Positions 31,453 through 40,529 of a DNA stretch of 64,000 nt are shown piece after piece. The DNA is from Christiangramia aestuarii. GTDB taxonomy: Bacteria > Bacteroidota > Bacteroidia > Flavobacteriales > Flavobacteriaceae. The DNA lies in the NCBI RefSeq assembly GCF_009735585.1, contig NZ_VJVW01000004.1, positions 186,001-250,000 of the forward strand, read 5' to 3'. The notes beneath the pieces are model-generated. The model ran no database searches. It was not told the DNA's origin and saw nothing but the letters and a program-made list of their open reading frames with translations. A program made the position numbers and the translations under genes. Position 1 is the first letter of the stretch; each line of letters opens with the position of its first letter.

Positions 31453-34437
31453 ATGTATTTAAACTGCCATACATATTACTCCTTAAGGTACGGTGCGATG
31501 TCTGTAGAAGAGCTATGTGAACTGGCCAGGGACAACGGGGTTGGGCAACTCGCACTTACCGATATCAACAATACTTCTGCCTGCCTTGAATTCATCAGGA
31601 TCAATAAGACGTCTAAACTGAAAGCGCTGGTGGGCATAGATTTCAGAAATAAAGCTCAGCAGCAGTATGTAGGCATCGCCAGGAACAATGACGGCTACCG
31701 CCAATTGAACGCGCATCTTTCTGAACATATACATGCTCAAAAAGACTTTCCGGCCCAGGCCCCTCTCCTGCCCGATTGTTTTATTATCTACCCGCTGGAA
31801 AAAGTGATGGCCGATAAAAAACAGGATTTCCAGGAGAACGAATTTATAGGCATCTCCATAGAAGGCCTTCGGAAATTGAAATTTTCAGCATATAAAAAGC
31901 TGGAAGACAAACTGGTCGTCCTGCATACCGTAAGCTTTAGGAATAAAAGAGATTATAACGCCCACCGCTTGTTACGGGCCATAGACAACAATACTTTATT
32001 AAGCAAACTGCCGGAAGGGGAACAGGGATCGCCTTCCCATAAAATGCACCGGCTGGAGGACCTTGAAAAAGCCTTCGAAGATTTTCCGCATATTCTGGAA
32101 AACACTCAAAAGCTCATGGATAGCTGTGAAGTAGATTTTGAATTCGGGAAGGGGCAGAACCGCAATTTACTGCTGGTTGGCAAGAACGAAGAGGAAGATA
32201 AAAAAAAGCTTATTAGCCTGTGCTATGAAAAACTTCCGCTTAGATATCCAGAGCAGACAGAAGAGGTTTTGCAAAGGGTAAAGAAAGAACTGGATACTAT
32301 CATCAGGCTAGGCTTTGTCTCTTATTTCCTCATCAATCTGGATATCGTGAATTATGCCCGTTCCCAAAAATATCCTTTCGTGGGCCGTGGCAGCGGCGCC
32401 AATTCTATTGTTGCCTATATACTTGGCATTACCAACGTAGACCCTATTGAGTTGGATCTGTATTTTGAACGCTTTATCAACCCCAACCGAAGCTCTCCCC
32501 CCGACTTTGATATCGATTTTTCCTGGAAAGACCGCAACGATGTTACCGATTATATTTTCAGGACCTATGAGCACACTGCGCTTATGGGCACTTATGTCAC
32601 CTTTAAAAGAAGGGCGGTAGCGCGGGAACTGGGGAAGGTTTTCGGGCTTCCCAAAGAGAACATCGACAAGCTATCGGCAGGCTTCTTCAATTATAACGAA
32701 CTCGACCACCTGGAGCAACTGGTCTTAAAGTACAGCCGGCTTATCGATGGTTTCCCAAACTACCTGAGCGTGCACTCAGGCGGAATCCTCATATTGAACG
32801 ATTCGGTTCACAACTATGCCGGCACGTTTTTGCCGCCCAAAGGTTTCAGGACCATACAGATCGATATGAATATCGCCGAAGAGGTAGGCATACACAAATT
32901 CGATATTTTGGCCCAGCGCGGACTCTCCAAGATCACCGACGCCCTGGAGCTTATTAAACAGAACCAGCCAGGGGCAGCGCTCAAAGACATAGAAGATATC
33001 AAGGCTTTTAAACAGGACCCTGCTATCAATGAGCTTTTAAAGGTAGGTGACTGCATGGGTGTTTTTTATGTGGAATCTCCCGCCATGCGCGGACTGCTTA
33101 CCAAACTACAGACCGATAATTACGATAACCTGGTCGCCGCAAGCTCGGTGATAAGACCCGGTGTTTCCAGTGCCGGGATGAAAGAAGAATTCATTCTAAG
33201 GCATCGTGATCCCGAACGCAGAAAACAGGCCCACCCCATCATGTACGAGATCATGGAAGACACTTACGGGGTGATGGTCTACCAGGAGGACGTGATGAAA
33301 GTAGCCTATAAATTCGCGGGACTGGACCTGGACGATGCAGATGTACTTCGCCGCGGGATGAGCGGAAAGAAGACCTCCAAAGGACAGATGGAAAAGATAG
33401 AACAGAACTTTCGTGAGAACTGCAAGCAGCGGGGATATTCTGCTGAACTCACCAATGAAGTATGGGAGCAGATCTCCTCGTTCGCCGGTTATGCCTTTCC
33501 CAAGGGACATTCAGCTTCCTACGCCGTGGAAAGCTATCAGAGCCTGTATCTCAAAAAGTATTTCCCCCTGGAATTCATGGTGGCCGCGATCAATAATGGA
33601 GGTGGTTTCTATGACCTGCAGACCTATATCCAGGAAATAAGAAGATGCGGTGGTATTATCCATGCCCCCTGCATCAATAAAAGCGACCATCCCAATTGCA
33701 TCTATGGTAAGGATATTTATCTGGGTTTTGGATATATGAAGGAGCTTGAGACAAAAACCATTCAGCAGATCCTGGAGAACAGGCAATTCTTTGGTCCATT
33801 TAAATCGCTGGATGATTTTATAGACAGGATCCACATTTCGATCGAACAGCTGAGTATCCTGCTTAAGATAAACGCCTTCAGATTTACGGGAATAGATAAA
33901 CATGAGCTCTTGTGGAAAGCCTATTTCAAACTTCAAAAGAACAAACCCCAAAACAGCCAGGCTTTACTCTTCAGGCCAAAACACCGGGATTTTGAATTGC
34001 CAGAATTTGAATATTCAAAACTCATTGAAGCCTACGACCAGATGGAGATCCTGGGCTTCCCGCTGTGTAGCCAGTTCGAGCTATTGGAAACGCCCCCAGC
34101 AAATAACATGACCGCAAGCAAATTAAAGAACTATATCGGGAAAGATATCGAGATCTACGGCAATCTGGTGAATTGCAGAAAGACCGGTACCTCGAACGGT
34201 AAATTCATGTATTTCGGAACTTTATACGATATCGAGGGAGGCATCTTTGATGTGGTCATCTTCCCTAAGGTAGCAGAAAAATACCCTTTAAGGAGCCGGG
34301 GCATCTACCAGTGTTACGGGACGGTCATGGAGGACCTGGGATATATTTCCATAAATATCAAATGGATCTCGAGACAGGCAACCCAGACAGATCCAAGGTT
34401 GGTGGAGGCAGGCTTTAAAGTAAAACTACCTGCTTAA
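31453..34437 (+). CDS. DNA polymerase III alpha subunit-like (DnaE) polymerase, short type
   Basis: A 994-residue C-family polymerase, much shorter than the main replicative DnaE of Bacteroidota. It has an N-terminal PHP domain (1-about 220), palm with FVGRGSGANSIVAYIL and the catalytic PPDFDIDF (Asp351, Asp353, Asp355 region). Fingers read FKRRAVARELGKVFG, and helix-hairpin-helix DLDDADVLRRGMSGKK, AYAFPKGHSASYA follow. A C-terminal OB domain (about 885-980) completes it. In the PHP domain the usual TDHG is TDINN and the E of the G-x-E motif is D, so metal binding and proofreading are probably lost. Placement after dinB suggests a translesion role like DnaE2/ImuC, though no imuA or imuB is present. 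Confidence 0.93.
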   Translation: MYLNCHTYYSLRYGAMSVEELCELARDNGVGQLALTDINNTSACLEFIRINKTSKLKALVGIDFRNKAQQQYVGIARNNDGYRQLNAHLSEHIHAQKDFPAQAPLLPDCFIIYPLEKVMADKKQDFQENEFIGISIEGLRKLKFSAYKKLEDKLVVLHTVSFRNKRDYNAHRLLRAIDNNTLLSKLPEGEQGSPSHKMHRLEDLEKAFEDFPHILENTQKLMDSCEVDFEFGKGQNRNLLLVGKNEEEDKKKLISLCYEKLPLRYPEQTEEVLQRVKKELDTIIRLGFVSYFLINLDIVNYARSQKYPFVGRGSGANSIVAYILGITNVDPIELDLYFERFINPNRSSPPDFDIDFSWKDRNDVTDYIFRTYEHTALMGTYVTFKRRAVARELGKVFGLPKENIDKLSAGFFNYNELDHLEQLVLKYSRLIDGFPNYLSVHSGGILILNDSVHNYAGTFLPPKGFRTIQIDMNIAEEVGIHKFDILAQRGLSKITDALELIKQNQPGAALKDIEDIKAFKQDPAINELLKVGDCMGVFYVESPAMRGLLTKLQTDNYDNLVAASSVIRPGVSSAGMKEEFILRHRDPERRKQAHPIMYEIMEDTYGVMVYQEDVMKVAYKFAGLDLDDADVLRRGMSGKKTSKGQMEKIEQNFRENCKQRGYSAELTNEVWEQISSFAGYAFPKGHSASYAVESYQSLYLKKYFPLEFMVAAINNGGGFYDLQTYIQEIRRCGGIIHAPCINKSDHPNCIYGKDIYLGFGYMKELETKTIQQILENRQFFGPFKSLDDFIDRIHISIEQLSILLKINAFRFTGIDKHELLWKAYFKLQKNKPQNSQALLFRPKHRDFELPEFEYSKLIEAYDQMEILGFPLCSQFELLETPPANNMTASKLKNYIGKDIEIYGNLVNCRKTGTSNGKFMYFGTLYDIEGGIFDVVIFPKVAEKYPLRSRGIYQCYGTVMEDLGYISINIKWISRQATQTDPRLVEAGFKVKLPA

Positions 34438-34455
34438 CACAATGCTTTGAAATCT

Positions 34456-34463
34456 TATATTTG
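34456..34463 (+). promoter_or_regulatory. possible -7 element of the retropepsin-like gene
   Basis: TATATTTG fits TAnnTTTG, 12 bases before the start codon. No good TTG lies upstream at the usual distance. Confidence 0.35.
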
Positions 34464-34474
34464 TAAAAAAAAGC

Positions 34475-34909
34475 ATGTCTTTAAAAAAGCACCTGGAAGA
34501 GAAAGGATACCACCGAGTAAAACTTAAGTACACTAAAACCAATCACCTGGAACTCGTGGCCAGGATCAACAATATCGAAGGGAATTTTATATTAGATACC
34601 GGAGCCTCCAGCACCTGTGTAGGCATCGATGCGGTAGAACATTTCGACCTGCTTTCTGAAGACAGCGACATAAAGGCGGCCGGAGCCGGCGCAACCAACA
34701 TGATCACCCAGATCTCCCAGAAGAACCGAATAGAGATCATGGGCTGGAAAAAGAAAAAAGTAGACCTGGTACTTTTTGATCTTAAACATGTGAACGAAGC
34801 CCTGGTTAATCACAAAGCAGACAAGGTGCACGGCATCATAGGCGCAGATATTCTCAAAAAAGGGAAAGCCGTAATAGACTATAAGAACAAGGCTCTATAT
34901 TTGAAATAA
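34475..34909 (+). CDS. retropepsin-like aspartic protease family protein
   Basis: A 144-residue protein with a single pepsin-type lobe: the catalytic FILDTGASSTCVG, and a later GIIGADILKKGKAVIDYKNKALYLK that matches the retropepsin hydrophobic-glycine and final strand pattern. Such one-lobe proteases work as dimers. No signal peptide is visible, so it is probably cytoplasmic; the substrate is unknown. It follows dnaE by 37 bases and has its own -7-like element. Confidence 0.87.
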   Translation: MSLKKHLEEKGYHRVKLKYTKTNHLELVARINNIEGNFILDTGASSTCVGIDAVEHFDLLSEDSDIKAAGAGATNMITQISQKNRIEIMGWKKKKVDLVLFDLKHVNEALVNHKADKVHGIIGADILKKGKAVIDYKNKALYLK

Positions 34910-34922
34910 GGGAAAAATCCCC

Positions 34923-34954
34923 TTTGACTCATATAACTTATATAATTAAGTTTG
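34923..34954 (+). promoter_or_regulatory. strong Bacteroidota-type promoter
   Basis: TTTG (34923-34926), 20 bases and TAAGTTTG (34947-34954): a full match to TTTG...TAnnTTTG. It points at the very small transcription unit ending at the terminator near 35126. Confidence 0.75.
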
Positions 34955-34967
34955 AGTGGTTACAAAA

Positions 34968-35078
34968 TTGAATAATATCAAGACTAAAATTTACTCACAG
35001 TTCTTTTTCATACTTCTGGCCATTCTGGTCGTGGGTATTTTAGCATTGAATATTGTACGTTTGTTAGTTTTGTTTTAA
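34968..35078 (+). CDS. 36-residue single-pass membrane peptide (putative)
   Basis: A short frame starting with TTG at 34968: a basic N-terminus (NNIKTKIY), one hydrophobic segment (FFFILLAILVVGILAL) and a hydrophobic end NIVRLLVLF. It has the layout of bacterial small membrane proteins. A strong promoter lies 13 bases upstream and a terminator starts 15 bases after the stop codon. The very short leader, TTG start and lack of a ribosome-binding site leave open that the unit is instead a small RNA of about 165 bases. Confidence 0.45.
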   Translation: MNNIKTKIYSQFFFILLAILVVGILALNIVRLLVLF

Positions 35079-35092
35079 TTTTTGTTAGAATA

Positions 35093-35126
35093 AAAAAGGG
35101 GTACGCATCAGCATACCCCTTTTTAT
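35093..35126. terminator. bidirectional intrinsic terminator
   Basis: Arms AAAAAGGGGTA and TACCCCTTTTT around a ten-base loop, with T-rich ends on both strands. It would end both the small plus-strand unit and the odhB transcript (minus strand, 20 bases after its stop). Confidence 0.88.
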
Positions 35127-35145
35127 TTTCTTATTTCTTACTGCT

Positions 35146-36417
35146 CTATAATTCAAGAGCTCTTTTTACATCATTATCCATCAGTAACTCTTCAGGATTT
35201 TCCAGTGCCTCTTTCACTGCTACCAGGAATCCAACAGATTCTTTACCGTCGATGATCCTGTGATCATAAGATAAAGCCACGTACATGATTGGCCTGATCT
35301 CTACATGACCATCTATGGCTACAGGTCTTTCCACGATATTGTGCATTCCAAGAATAGCACTTTGTGGTGGGTTGATGATCGGTGTAGATAGCATAGAACC
35401 AAACACTCCACCGTTAGTTATGGTGAAAGTACCTCCGGTCATTTCATCTACCGTTATCTTTCCATCTCTGGCCCTAAGGGCAAGACGTTTTACCTCAGCT
35501 TCCACTCCTCTAAAACTTAGGTTCTCGGCATTTCTAATCACCGGAACGGTAAGACCTTTTGGCCCGGAAACCGCGATACTGATGTCCTTATAATCATAAC
35601 TAACCATATAGTCACCATCGATCATAGAGTTCACCGCAGGATATTCATCCAGAGCACGAATAACTGCCAGGGTAAAGAAGGACATGAATCCAAGGCTCAC
35701 CCCGTGCTTCTCCTTAAAGTCTTCTTTGTATTTCTTTCTCAGGTTGAAAATAGGAGACATATCTACCTCGTTAAAGGTAGTAAGCATTGCTGTGTCGTTC
35801 TTCGCGCTAACCAGACGTTCAGCCAGTTTACGACGGAACATGGACATCTTCTTTTTCTCTTCTCCTCTGGTACCTGTACCTGGAGTACCCATAGAAGCTT
35901 TGGCTTCTACTGCATCTTCCTTGGTCACTCGTCCATCTCTGCCGGACCCTTTAACGTCCTTAGCGTCTATTCCCTTTTCATCAAGGATCTTCTTAGCTGC
36001 AGGAGAAGGACTCCCGGTAGCGTAAGTATCCTGTTTTTGCTTTGGAGTACTGGATTTAGAAGGCTCTTCGGTCTTGGCATCTGCCTTGTCGCTGTCCTTC
36101 TTATCCTCTTTCTGCTCCTGGCGCTCTTTCTCTTCTTCTTCGGCAGGTTTATCATCTGAATCTCCACCTCCTGGCTTCTCAGCCTCGGTATCGATCAAAC
36201 AAACCACCTCTCCTACTTCTACCACATCGCCTTCTTCAGCCTTAAGAGTGATGATACCACTGGCTTCTGCCGGAAGTTCCAGTGTAGCTTTATCGCTATC
36301 AACTTCGGCTACCGCCTGATCTTTTTCAACGTAATCCCCGTCTTCTACCAGCCACTGGGCTATTTCAACTTCGGTGATGGACTCCCCGGGTGAAGGAACT
36401 TTCATTTCTAAGGCCAT
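35146..36417 (-). CDS. odhB: 2-oxoglutarate dehydrogenase E2, dihydrolipoyl succinyltransferase
   Basis: The core of the 2-oxoglutarate dehydrogenase complex, passing succinyl groups from lipoate to CoA in the citric acid cycle. The 423-residue protein has a lipoyl domain with Lys43 in [14 protein letters not shown] long charged linker (about 85-125, Glu/Lys/Asp-rich) follows, then a peripheral-subunit-binding domain ([31 protein letters not shown]). The catalytic domain ends SYDHRIIDG (His386 and Asp390). It follows odhA by 43 bases on the same strand, forming the usual pair; the E3 subunit is not in the window. Confidence 0.97.
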   Translation of the reverse strand: MALEMKVPSPGESITEVEIAQWLVEDGDYVEKDQAVAEVDSDKATLELPAEASGIITLKAEEGDVVEVGEVVCLIDTEAEKPGGGDSDDKPAEEEEKERQEQKEDKKDSDKADAKTEEPSKSSTPKQKQDTYATGSPSPAAKKILDEKGIDAKDVKGSGRDGRVTKEDAVEAKASMGTPGTGTRGEEKKKMSMFRRKLAERLVSAKNDTAMLTTFNEVDMSPIFNLRKKYKEDFKEKHGVSLGFMSFFTLAVIRALDEYPAVNSMIDGDYMVSYDYKDISIAVSGPKGLTVPVIRNAENLSFRGVEAEVKRLALRARDGKITVDEMTGGTFTITNGGVFGSMLSTPIINPPQSAILGMHNIVERPVAIDGHVEIRPIMYVALSYDHRIIDGKESVGFLVAVKEALENPEELLMDNDVKRALEL

Positions 36418-36460
36418 GATTATTATCTATTTTGTCTCCTGAATTCCAGGATATTGATTC

Positions 36461-39241
36461 TTAATTATTTTCTTCTTCGTTTAAATTCTTATCAAAAACA
36501 CTGTTGATCACGCGTTCATGGCGTTTTTTGAAACGCACGGCACTACCGGCAGCAGGTGATCCGTAGAACTTACGGCTACATACCCTGAAATTGCGCGCTT
36601 CCTGGAAGTGCAGCAACAGGTGAGCATAAGCTCCCATATTACGGGGCTCTTCCTGGGCCCAAACCACATCATCAGCATTTTTATATTTTTCCATCATCTC
36701 CTTCATTTTAGAAGTAGGTAATGGGAATAGTTGTTCTATTCTTACCAGGGCAACATCATCCCTGTCGTTTTCTTCCCTGTGCTTTAACAGGTCATAGAAG
36801 AATTTACCGGTACAGAATACAAGGGTTTTCACCTTTTCCACTTCTGCTTCAGAATCATCTATCAGCGTCTGGAAACTTCCGTTGGCGAATTCTTCTTTGG
36901 TTGAGATCACTTTTGGATGACGAAGTAAACTTTTCGGGGTAAAGATGATAAGAGGTTTTCTGAATTCAGCTTTCATCTGCCTTCTCAAAATATGGAACAT
37001 GTTCGCCGGTGTTGAAACATCGGCCACATACATATTGTCTTTCGCACAAAGCTGAAGGAACCTTTCCATTCTACCCGAAGAGTGCTCTGCTCCCTGGCCT
37101 TCGTAACCATGAGGCAGTAACATTACCAGCCCGTTCTGAAGCTTCCATTTATCCTCAGCTGCAGAAATATACTGGTCTATCATGATCTGGGCTCCGTTCA
37201 CGAAGTCCCCGAACTGGGCTTCCCAGATGGCCAGGGTGGTCGGGCTCGCCATGGCATATCCATAATCGAATCCTACAACCCCATATTCTGAAAGCAGGGA
37301 ATTATAAATAAAGAAATCTCCCTCCCTGTCTTTTATATTATTGTGAAGAATGATCTCTTCTTCACTGTCTTCAACTTTCACTACGGCATGACGATGCGAG
37401 AAAGTACCACGTTCACTATCCTGACCGCTAATTCTCACATTGTAACCTTCGGTCATTAAAGATCCGTAAGCCAGGTGCTCGGCCATGGCCCAGTCCAGCT
37501 TATTATCTTCAAAATACATTTTCTTCCTGTTGTCTACGAGCTTTTTGATCTTTCTCATAAACTTCTTGTCCTCGGGAAGTTGTGAAATTGCCTCGGCCAC
37601 CTCATCAAGTTTCTTAAGATCGAAGGTAGTATCTATCTCCTTCATCATCTCGTCTTCCTGGACATTATGGAAACCTTCCCATTCATCCTGCATAAAAGGA
37701 GTGATCCTGGTGGTTTCTTCTTTTCGGGAATCTTCCAGTTTTTCCTCCAGCGCTGCCTTGTAGGTATCTTCAAGCTTTTTAAGATAGGCGTCATCTACAA
37801 CTCCTTCTTTTTTCAGCTTTTCGAAATAGATATCGCGGGCATTCTCATGCTTGGCAATAGCCTTGTACAGTTTAGGCTGGGTAAACCTCGGTTCATCACC
37901 TTCATTATGGCCATATTTTCTATAACCTAACAGGTCGATGAACACATCCCTTTTAAATTTCATTCTGAAATCCAGCGCAAAAAGTATCGCATGCACTACC
38001 GCTTCCGCATCATCTGCATTTACGTGCAATACAGGAGAAAGGGTCACTTTCCCCACATCTGTACAATAGGTAGAACTTCTTGCGTCAAGATAATTGGTGG
38101 TAAACCCTATCTGGTTGTTTACCACTATATGAATGGTTCCGCCGGTTTGATAACCTTCCAGCTGAGCCATTTGTACTATTTCGTATACCAGACCCTGGCC
38201 GGCAATGGCCGCATCACCATGTACCAGGATAGGAAGGACCTTTGAATTGTCCCTGTCGTATCTACGATCCTGCTTTGCACGGCTTATACCTTCTACCACG
38301 GCACCTACGGTTTCGAGGTGAGAAGGATTGGGTGCAATATTGATATTAATCTCGTTTCCGTTATCGGTAGTTCGGCAGGAAGTCCAGCCCAGGTGATATT
38401 TTACGTCTCCATCAAAAATATCCTGTTCATAATCTTTCCCGTCAAACTCACTGAAAATATCTTTGGCGTTCTTTCCGAAGATATTGGTAAGCGTGTTCAA
38501 CCTTCCACGGTGAGCCATTCCCATTACAAAATCTTCCACTCCCAGTTCTGCAGCCTTTTCGATAAGCGCATCCAGGGCCGGGATAAGGCTTTCTCCACCT
38601 TCCAGTGAAAATCGCTTTTGCCCAACATATTTTGTGTGAAGGAAAGATTCGAAGGAGACCGCTTCATTCAGCTTCTTTAAGATCTGCTTTTTCTGGGTCT
38701 CATCGAATTTTGGATGATTTTCGTTCACATTCAGCTTGTTCTGAATCCACTCGATCTCTTCCGGTTTTCGAATATACATATACTCGATCCCGATAGACTC
38801 GCAGTAGATCCTTTCAAGATGCCTGATTATTTCTTTTAAAGTAGTGGGCCCTATTCCAAGGATATCTCCGGCATTGAAAGTGGTTTTCAGGTCACTCTCT
38901 TCAAGTCCGAAATTTTTAATATCCAGTGTTGGGGTATACTTTCTACGTTCCCTAACCGGGTTGGTTTTTGTAAATAAATGCCCTCGCGTGCGATACCCGT
39001 CGATCAAACGAATTACCTGAAACTCTTTTACGACATGCTCGGGGATCTCTCCTTCGGCAAAGTCTACAGGAGCTTCACCCAATACTTCCTGAGAAACGCC
39101 ATTTTCCTGCATTCCAAAGTCAAACCCTTGAAAGAAAGCCCTCCAACTGGGCTCCACGCTATCAGGATGTTTTAAATATTGATCGTAAAGTTCTGCGAAA
39201 TATGCAGTATGAGCAGCATTTAGAAATGAAAATCTATCCAT
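36461..39241 (-). CDS. odhA: 2-oxoglutarate dehydrogenase E1 component
   Basis: A thiamine-pyrophosphate enzyme that decarboxylates 2-oxoglutarate and transfers succinyl to the E2 lipoyl arm. The 926-residue length is normal. It starts MDRFSFLNAAHTAYFAELY with the short E2-binding N-terminus. It shows VMGMAHRGRLNTL, VHGDAAIAGQGLVYE, the pyrophosphate-binding motif HIVVNNQIGFTT, LPHGYEGQGAEHSSGRMERFLQL and WAQEEPRNMGAY. It is the first gene of the odhA-odhB unit, with a 173-base AT-rich upstream gap before the polyprenyl synthetase stop. Confidence 0.97.
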   Translation of the reverse strand: MDRFSFLNAAHTAYFAELYDQYLKHPDSVEPSWRAFFQGFDFGMQENGVSQEVLGEAPVDFAEGEIPEHVVKEFQVIRLIDGYRTRGHLFTKTNPVRERRKYTPTLDIKNFGLEESDLKTTFNAGDILGIGPTTLKEIIRHLERIYCESIGIEYMYIRKPEEIEWIQNKLNVNENHPKFDETQKKQILKKLNEAVSFESFLHTKYVGQKRFSLEGGESLIPALDALIEKAAELGVEDFVMGMAHRGRLNTLTNIFGKNAKDIFSEFDGKDYEQDIFDGDVKYHLGWTSCRTTDNGNEININIAPNPSHLETVGAVVEGISRAKQDRRYDRDNSKVLPILVHGDAAIAGQGLVYEIVQMAQLEGYQTGGTIHIVVNNQIGFTTNYLDARSSTYCTDVGKVTLSPVLHVNADDAEAVVHAILFALDFRMKFKRDVFIDLLGYRKYGHNEGDEPRFTQPKLYKAIAKHENARDIYFEKLKKEGVVDDAYLKKLEDTYKAALEEKLEDSRKEETTRITPFMQDEWEGFHNVQEDEMMKEIDTTFDLKKLDEVAEAISQLPEDKKFMRKIKKLVDNRKKMYFEDNKLDWAMAEHLAYGSLMTEGYNVRISGQDSERGTFSHRHAVVKVEDSEEEIILHNNIKDREGDFFIYNSLLSEYGVVGFDYGYAMASPTTLAIWEAQFGDFVNGAQIMIDQYISAAEDKWKLQNGLVMLLPHGYEGQGAEHSSGRMERFLQLCAKDNMYVADVSTPANMFHILRRQMKAEFRKPLIIFTPKSLLRHPKVISTKEEFANGSFQTLIDDSEAEVEKVKTLVFCTGKFFYDLLKHREENDRDDVALVRIEQLFPLPTSKMKEMMEKYKNADDVVWAQEEPRNMGAYAHLLLHFQEARNFRVCSRKFYGSPAAGSAVRFKKRHERVINSVFDKNLNEEENN

Positions 39242-39414
39242 AAAATTGAAACAAATGTTTCTTTTGTTTTAAAAACAAAGCAAAAATACAATTTTTAAAA
39301 AAAACAGCTTGCAGGCATTATGATAATTCTCTATATGATTATAGGAATTTTAACAAACACCTGAATATAGCCCTTTTATGGTAGAAAACGGATAGAAATA
39401 AGAATTTATAAGCC

Positions 39415-40389
39415 TTAAACCTGTCGGTTCATGAGCATTTCCCCGAATTGGCGAAGGGGTTTTTTCTTCTCTTCGGGCAGTTCGATCCTGTCGAGGATTT
39501 TAAAGGCTTTATCCGTATAATTTTCGATCTCTTTACGGGTAAGTTCAGCCGCACCACTTGATTCGAACAGCGCTTTTACCGCCTCGATCTTTCCGGAATT
39601 ATCTGCCGGAGAAATGGTATAAAGGTGCTCCAGCTGAAGGGCTTCACTTCTACCTGCAAGCTCCAGGGTCTTCAGGTATAGAAAAGTTTTCTTGTTTTCA
39701 ATAATATCACCCCCGGGTTGTTTGCCGAAAGTTTCAGGATCCCCAAAGGCGTCCAGGTAATCGTCCTGAAGCTGAAACGCAATACCTAGCAATCTACCAT
39801 ATTGGTAAATGGCCTCACGGCACTCCTTAGAAGTATCGGCAACAATGGCACCCATCTGCAGGGAAGCACCTACCAGGACGGCTGTTTTATATTCGATCAT
39901 TAACAGGTAATCCTCGATACTAACATCCTCACGGGTTTCAAAGTCTATATCGTACTGCTGCCCTTCGCAAACCTGAATGGCTGTTTTGGTAAAAAGCTTG
40001 GAAAGTTCCTTAAAGGTCTCACCTTCGTAATTTTCAAAAAGCTGGTAGGCGTTTATCAGCATGGCATCCCCGGAAAGTATCCCCGTATTGATATCCCACT
40101 TTTCGTGCACGGTATCTTTCCCCCTTCTAATGGGCGCGTCGTCCATGATATCATCATGAACCAGCGAAAAATTATGGAAGATCTCGATCGCAAGTGCCGC
40201 ATCCAAAGCCTTTCTATAATCGCAGTCAAAAAGGTCTGTAGCCATTAATACCAGTACAGGACGTAATCTTTTCCCTCCCTGTTCAAGGATGTAGACCATA
40301 GGCTCGTAAAGATTTACGGGTTCCTTCACCTGAATCTTCTGGTGCAAATAGTCGGTTACGGCTTCTCTATACTGGGATATGTCTAGCAT
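39415..40389 (-). CDS. polyprenyl (trans-isoprenyl) diphosphate synthase
   Basis: A 324-residue chain-elongating prenyltransferase. The first Asp-rich motif is LVHDDIMDDAPIRRGKDTVH and the second is FQLQDDYLDAFGD; GGKRLRPVLVLM precedes them. Residues before the first motif suggest a medium or long product rather than farnesyl diphosphate, but chain length cannot be fixed by eye. It could supply quinone side chains or the substrate of the prenylglyceryl phosphate synthase near 21 kb. It is divergent from the tetR-efflux operon. Confidence 0.93.
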   Translation of the reverse strand: MLDISQYREAVTDYLHQKIQVKEPVNLYEPMVYILEQGGKRLRPVLVLMATDLFDCDYRKALDAALAIEIFHNFSLVHDDIMDDAPIRRGKDTVHEKWDINTGILSGDAMLINAYQLFENYEGETFKELSKLFTKTAIQVCEGQQYDIDFETREDVSIEDYLLMIEYKTAVLVGASLQMGAIVADTSKECREAIYQYGRLLGIAFQLQDDYLDAFGDPETFGKQPGGDIIENKKTFLYLKTLELAGRSEALQLEHLYTISPADNSGKIEAVKALFESSGAAELTRKEIENYTDKAFKILDRIELPEEKKKPLRQFGEMLMNRQV

Positions 40390-40470
40390 GTATCGAAAAA
40401 TTTTTGGCTAAAATACCCAATTTGCAGATTCTACAAATTTTAAGCTATTGTTAAATCAGATTAAAACGAA

Positions 40471-40498
40471 GGAAACTTTTATTGTTTTTAAAGTTTCC
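40471..40498. promoter_or_regulatory. TetR-type operator
   Basis: A perfect inverted repeat GGAAACTTT (40471-40479) and AAAGTTTCC (40490-40498) with a 10-base spacer. It covers the upstream promoter element of tetR, so binding would block transcription. This size and layout are those of an autoregulatory TetR site. Confidence 0.8.
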
Positions 40499-40511
40499 AT
40501 GCGTACATTTG
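40482..40511 (+). promoter_or_regulatory. promoter of the tetR-RND efflux operon
   Basis: TTG (40482-40484), 19 bases and TACATTTG (40504-40511) match the Bacteroidota consensus. Transcription would begin near 40518, which supports GTG at 40530 as the tetR start. Confidence 0.8.
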
Positions 40512-40529
40512 CCGAAATTTATTCAAATA

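Noticed and set aside
31453-34437. Main replicative DnaE
   Set aside because: The length of 994 residues, the eroded PHP motifs and the position beside dinB speak against the main replicase.
40482-40529. Upstream TTG start for the TetR regulator
   Set aside because: That codon lies inside the promoter and operator; transcription would begin after it. GTG at 40530 fits.
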